The notes below the pieces were generated by a model that searched no databases, was not told where the DNA came from, and saw only the letters and a program-made list of their open reading frames with translations. Positions 58,301-64,000 of a DNA stretch of 64,000 nucleotides are shown piece after piece (the first letter of the stretch is position 1; every line of letters starts with the position of its first letter). A program made the translations under genes and the position numbers. The stretch covers positions 1-64,000 of the forward strand of contig LUCM01009254.1 of assembly GCA_008360955.1 (NCBI GenBank). The letters are read 5' to 3'. This stretch comes from Fasciolopsis buskii (lineage: Eukaryota; Platyhelminthes; Trematoda; Plagiorchiida; Fasciolidae).

Positions 58301-61300
58301 AGTTCATCATGCAATGAGACACCGGACATATCTCCCAGCTTTCGCGGATAAAGAGCAAAACAGAAGCTAATATGAGGAAAATATAAACCTTTTTACATTC
58401 TGAACCATAGTTTAGGCCTTGAGTCTGAGTAGTCGGAAGACAATTCTCATCATTTTTGTGAAAACTTATTTTCATTGTTCCCTATCGCTTATCAGGGAAA
58501 TTAACCAAATAATTAGGGGTAATTTAATGCAAGTGAAAATAACAGGTCCTACACAGACCATACTGTCACCATTTTAGGAGTCTTCTCAGTAAATGTTGCC
58601 GCGTGTTTCATCCTTCCTCCTTCATGTTCACGAATCGGCTCTACTGTCGAATGTGAGAATCATCTAATGTTGCGAATTATCTCAGTGACCTGATCGATGA
58701 ACTAAAAACACTCCTCTTGCAGGAAATTTACATTTATCACAGAATGGGTATTATATGGTTCGTCAGAAACACTATTCGTATTAGCTGTACCTCAAAATAT
58801 TTGATTATCGTTGGTAATACACCTAGGAAAAGAAATGGTTTTTCCTTCCGCTGGCTTTGACAGCAGGAACATGACAGAAATCCGGCTTTGAGACATGTAG
58901 CGTTATCTGATAATGTTTGTTGGCACGAGTTTGAGAGTGTGACATTTAGACTGAGCAACGCGGTTTTCGATGCTAATTCGCCCAAAAATCTGGTACATCT
59001 ACAAAGTACACCTGCAACCACTCTTGACATTATCTGTGATGGGATACCCTAATACACTTACGTATTCACTGGAAATCTTTTCTTCAAACCGACAACGCCA
59101 CCACACTTGAAAACCCGATATCAATGAAACATGTTCGACACACCACATGCAATGCACAGGTTCACTGATCCATCCGACGACATGATACTGTTTAACTCCA
59201 CTGTTTACATTTGGCCTTCAAGAAAAGCTGGTGCTTTAATTTGTAATGACTTTCCTTTCGATAAGCCACGTGATCGGGTTTCTGGGAAAAATTCTCCTCT
59301 TTTTGTTAATGAACTGTTGACAAAGAGTGACGCTTACATATCACGGCTGGCCTCCATCGTCCCGTGAATTGGGAAGCTAATTGGGAAGTGAATTCATACC
59401 TCAAACGGTTTAATGCAAAATCTGAAAATAAATTTTTGTCCACTTCCTTTTGCGCTGCTGATCATTCCATTCTAACGAGCATCTTCTGATAACTACGGCA
59501 AAGCAAACAAACTGCAGAAAATAGCTTGGGACGATCTCGGATTTTTCTATCCTGGATCCTAAAAAGGTTTTAAACGACAAACATTTATTATTGGGTTATT
59601 CACATAGCTGCAACTGATATGTCGCCAGAAAGCTCCCTGTTTTTACAGATTATAAAAAATGCCTAGTACAATGTTTCCACAATTGAACGAACCTAACAGC
59701 TACTTTCTGTGCCACCCTAGCCGGATTATATGTCGCATTGCAAACTGCACTCACTAATAAGGCATTTAATATTAACGGCAGCAATTCCGGTTCGTCAGGA
59801 TAAGACACCTCTGGTATAGTGATATATTACCGACAAAACTTCAATTTTCGACAAAAATGTCGTTAATTACGGTCAGTTGACGTTGCAGTTGTTCCAAGTT
59901 AGCAATTCCCATTTTCAATTACCTTATAACTTTAGATTTGCTGAAAGTGCCAGGTGCATAGCTGGAACCAACAGTCAAAACCGTAAACTGGCCTCAGTCA
60001 GCCTTGAACAAAACTGGGGTAGAGCACACATCTTAAAGATCTACGTTCATAGAAATTGTACAAGTTGCGTTTTTATGTACTTTTAGGTGCGATCTGCCTT
60101 AAAAAATTTGTCCGTAAACAGTTGGTGACCTTCGTTAAGAATCACATCATGCACTCTTTAGGGGAAGTACGAGGTAAATTACGTCAGTCCCGATAATCTT
60201 GCAAAATTTGTGTTGGTTAAAGGTCAGGTTTCGAGGTTTCGTGGGGTATTGGGCGCTCAGCCTGGCGCATAGACCACCAACGTTTCCGTAAAAGGCGAAG
60301 AGACTTTGTCAGTAAGTGAATGACGACACCAACTCTACTGGAGCTGAAGCATTTCTGATCTTAACGTCAAGACCGACGATTAGAATCTCACGAAGACATG
60401 CTTCAATGAGCGTGTATGATGTCCCCCTGAAAAGGGTGAGACATTTTTATTATACGGAACCTTGTCCCATTCTATTTATGTTAAGATATGGCCGATCCAA
60501 TTCATCTGTGCGCACGTACAAATGTCTATGCGCAGCAGTATTTTTTAATCCGTATGCGATAAGTTAGACAAACTTACAAGCTGTTGGTAGCAACAGTCAC
60601 AAATTAACTACCCTCACCTGTAGGATAATGAAAATGAAAACATTCAAGTACGTTAGTTGTGGCCATGAAGTAGATTTCCGTGTACATGTTTGATGTTTGC
60701 TATCATGGAGTTTGTTTACTTCTGGCTTGTTAATTACTGCGCGTATCAGACCAGTCGTTTTATGCGTAAAGAAATTCATGAGCACCGAATCAATTATATT
60801 CATGTCATTTAGATAATTTAAAAAAACTGACATACCACGAATACACTTTGTTTTTATTCGGATACGGCCGTTTTTGGCAAACTGAAAAGAATAGAGTGAG
60901 GGGATATGTATATATATAATGTTTATAGGATATTACTCATGTAGCATACAAAATATTGAATAGTTTCATTCCTAAGCTTTGCAGGAAGAAATGAGAGATA
61001 TTTTTTCGCTCATTAGTTGCGTAATTGCTAATGAAGAAGGAAAAATAAACCTTATTCTTTGGGGTGCGTGAGTTAAGTCTTTCTCCATTTGTTTGAACCT
61101 ATCGCCGGGCACACCAGTTGGCCAAGTTGGCGCCATGTTGTGCATCAACTTGTTCCGTTTGCTTTTGTGTTAAAATCCATAGAAGACAGTGAATGATGCC
61201 ATATTTAAGTATAAGCATTATAAATCACGCATTAACAACGGTTTGCTAATACTCCTTTCAGTGACGATCGATTACTTGCTATTTCAGTCCCACGCATTAT

Positions 61301-64000
61301 GAATATTTTGATTTTTGCCAGTAGTGTTTTAATTGGCCACTTATCGGTAACGTTGGGATGGCACAAGCTTAATGTAGTACGTAGTTACTGTTATAAAGTG
61401 TTTCCAAATGTATTATGTTGTGCAAGCTTTCATCATATGTTGTGATTTAGTTCACGTCTCAAAGGCATGGTTTTTGAGTGATTTCTGAGTGATCTTCCAC
61501 ACGGACACGCTAAAATGTCTTCTATAAGTGTTATAACGCGTATTGAAGTCATGCTTGTTTCAATAAGATGGTGGATACTGTTGAATGCATTTCAATGTAG
61601 CAATGTTGTACTTTTCCATATGAACCATGCATTTCATAAGATATTTTGTCCTGCTAGTATCTTCAACGCACCGACTTTTATATGTTTCAACTTGCGCCCT
61701 CCACGAAGGACGACTCATTCGCCATCGTACACAGCAAGTGGATGGTTGACAGAGCGCAGGTACGATAAGCAAACAATTAAATTAGGTGTGAATATTTTTG
61801 AGTAGTGCTTCAAGAACGAAGTTACCGGACCGCCTCACCGTCTATGAGTTTTATGCGTTGCATTCCACAGGTAGAAAATTACTGTTGTTCATTGATGCTT
61901 GTGGATAGCTTTACTCAGGCATGCTTCATTGAACGAAGGTTTCTGGAACAGACCCCAGGCGATAAGTCGGAGTCTATTGCACAGCAATATCCGAGTCGCA
62001 AAAGGTAACTGCGTGTTTCAGTTAGTCATTCTTCCTCATATTAGAGATTCCAGTTCCTATAACTCGACTGTACTCAAGTGTATGGTTTTAACACGTTCAT
62101 TTACACGAATCCAAATGCCGCTGCGTAATTCCAACAACAATGCTCAGTGAAAGGACACCGGAAATGATGTTTACAACTGCGGAATTTGAGGGTACCATAG
62201 CTTCCTGTTTTTCACTAATTGCTTCCTTGTCCAGTGTTACTGTACAGGTTAGAAATAACCTAGTAAGTTTTACCGAAATGCCTCGATGACATGAAGCATG
62301 ATTGCTGGAGATTGCTACTGCCACAGAATGATAACTTCTGTCGCATTCCACAAAACGAAATATTGCTTCCATATCGAGGAGTTGAGTAATCTGAAACTGA
62401 AGCTGAGAACCTTCGCAGATTACGAAAACCTGGTAGTTACAGGTTCACACATTACATTGCCACCAATGCTCACTCTTTGCACAACTGTATAGTAACACGA
62501 TGAGCGAATCCATGAGAAAAAAATACTACCTTTCATTAATTCCGGCGATTTGGCCCAAATCGGCTCGTGGTCACGCAGCAAAAGCAAAACATCCGTGTCC
62601 AACACGAAGTTCATTGCAGCCCTGAAGAGTAAGCTCATCCGATTTGTGTGACGTTATAAGGTAGACGTTATAAATACATGTGCCGATCTACGGAATGCAT
62701 CGGAAAAAGAAATCCACCGGCTTATTCAGTGTTGGTTTATTAAAGCTGGTGACAGGGGTGAAGTTGGACTAAAATTTTTCAAGAAATAACCACGTTGCTT
62801 TTTCTTGTTAATTTTTTAGACATCCTTTATTTAGAAGCTAAACCCATTTGCATTATTTTCTGTTTCATATTCATTATGAACAATATTAGGAAATTTTCAC
62901 TGTGACAAGCTATTGCATTATCAGAACCGCTGGTCAGCATAACAATTAACCCTTGATGACATCATCGAAAGTTATTCCATTTGTTATTGTATCAATAACC
63001 TTCTTTTCATTTTCTATCCCAATACGCAAAGGGCAAAGTGGGTGAAATTGAAGAATTTGCACTAATCACGGAACCAGACATCTTGCACATTTTTTTCGTG
63101 TGTCACAACCAAACTTTTTGCTGCATTTTGCATGCACTTATATTCCTCGCGTGTTGGGTAATCAGAAAGCAGCCAACGTGACGTGCATAAGTGACAGCCC
63201 AATTCGAAGGTAAACGAAACAGTGAAACTGGCAAATTACGATGAATAAGCCAATTTCCATGTGTCACTAGACGTCTCGGGCCTAAACTACTCGAAAACCA
63301 CTCTGAAACAACTGAAAAACCACTATTTGTTTGCAGTAGCGCAAACTAATGGAAAACAAAGTCGAAACCAAATGATTTCGACTTGTTTTTGCTACAGGGA
63401 TAGTAGGGCACAATATCAGTAAACGATTCTGTTGGGTCGAAATATTCATCTTTACAAGTGAACCGAGGGTGTATATAGCTGATTGAGAGCGACGAAGTAA
63501 CCTGACATAAATTGGATGTACCCAACTGCACTCAGAACAACAGTTCCCAGAAATGCTCCAACGTGTCTAACATTGTTTTTCTTCTCTCTGTGGAGTACGA
63601 GGTGGATCCATTTTAGGTACATCTGGGAGGTTTTGAGTAGTTGAGTAGTGGATTTCGTGAGTCACATCTTCTCATATACGGTAGGTGTCACAGAACCGTG
63701 ACCCGGGTAGCTTATACACCAAGCAAATATACCGGATAACACTCAAAGATTAGTCGCTCGTCCTAAGCTAGCTTTTTTTAAGCGAATGTGATGCAATCCG
63801 TCAATGGTTGATTGCCATTCTTGCTCAACGCTTCCGGGTGAATTGGTGCACCGCTAGTTCACTGACATTTTTAGTTAGCTCAGTGTAAGTTCAACTTTCA
63901 ATTAGTTTCGTTTATCAATGGGTTAGCAGCCATTATACTGGGTTTCACTTTCGTCATTCAGCAAGGGAAATAAGTTTGACAATCGTGGAACAACCAAATT

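Larger units (their letters stand above)
52244..64000. other. Downstream stretch without a recognisable gene
   Basis: Contains the decayed SINE at 52939-53050 and TA-rich DNA at 55289-55334. The remaining frames, none above 113 codons, show no family motif or convincing exon borders. Confidence 0.45.

Overview
The window looks like nuclear DNA of a digenean trematode (a flatworm fluke). The evidence is indirect. It has one split gene whose first introns are about 40 bases and later ones kilobases long. It has A+T-rich, gene-poor filler, decayed Penelope-like and RTE-type retroelements with protein sequence typical of flukes, and a tRNA-headed SINE-like repeat carrying a hammerhead-ribozyme-like core, reminiscent of the schistosome Smα family. 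No bacterial-type operons, rRNA genes or CRISPR arrays were seen.

One cellular gene can be supported. It lies on the + strand with coding exons from 42648 to 52160, and joins in frame to 381 codons. It encodes an N-terminal pleckstrin-homology domain, a long Pro/Tyr-rich middle and a Gly/Trp-rich, then acidic, tail. The order resembles the evectin/PLEKHB family. A 52-nt exon (46213-46264) and a 28-nt candidate microexon (43880-43907) have the same phases and could be mutually exclusive.

The rest is mostly repeats. Family 1 is the SINE/hammerhead repeat: a tandem array at 10952-12510 bounded by a 12-bp direct repeat, plus dispersed decayed copies near 2870, 27085, 27460, 29127, 45944 and 52939. 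Family 2 is another tRNA-related SINE (41051 and 45405), one copy nested in a dead RTE-like LINE (40823-42150). Family 3 is an unclassified repeat at 1-160 and about 50880-51020. Penelope-like GIY-YIG fragments lie at 7353-7514 and 31598-32173. A related short unit occurs at 7852-7943 and as a near-perfect 97-bp palindrome at 29308-29504, bracketed by a 15-bp direct repeat.

The tandem array contains a laboratory artefact. A 38-bp Nextera junction (two back-to-back Tn5 mosaic ends) plus an N sits at 11580-11618, and the 294 bases before it reappear directly after it. The array therefore probably has three genuine units, not four. Most of the remaining sequence shows no gene I can recognise; long blank stretches are listed as such.
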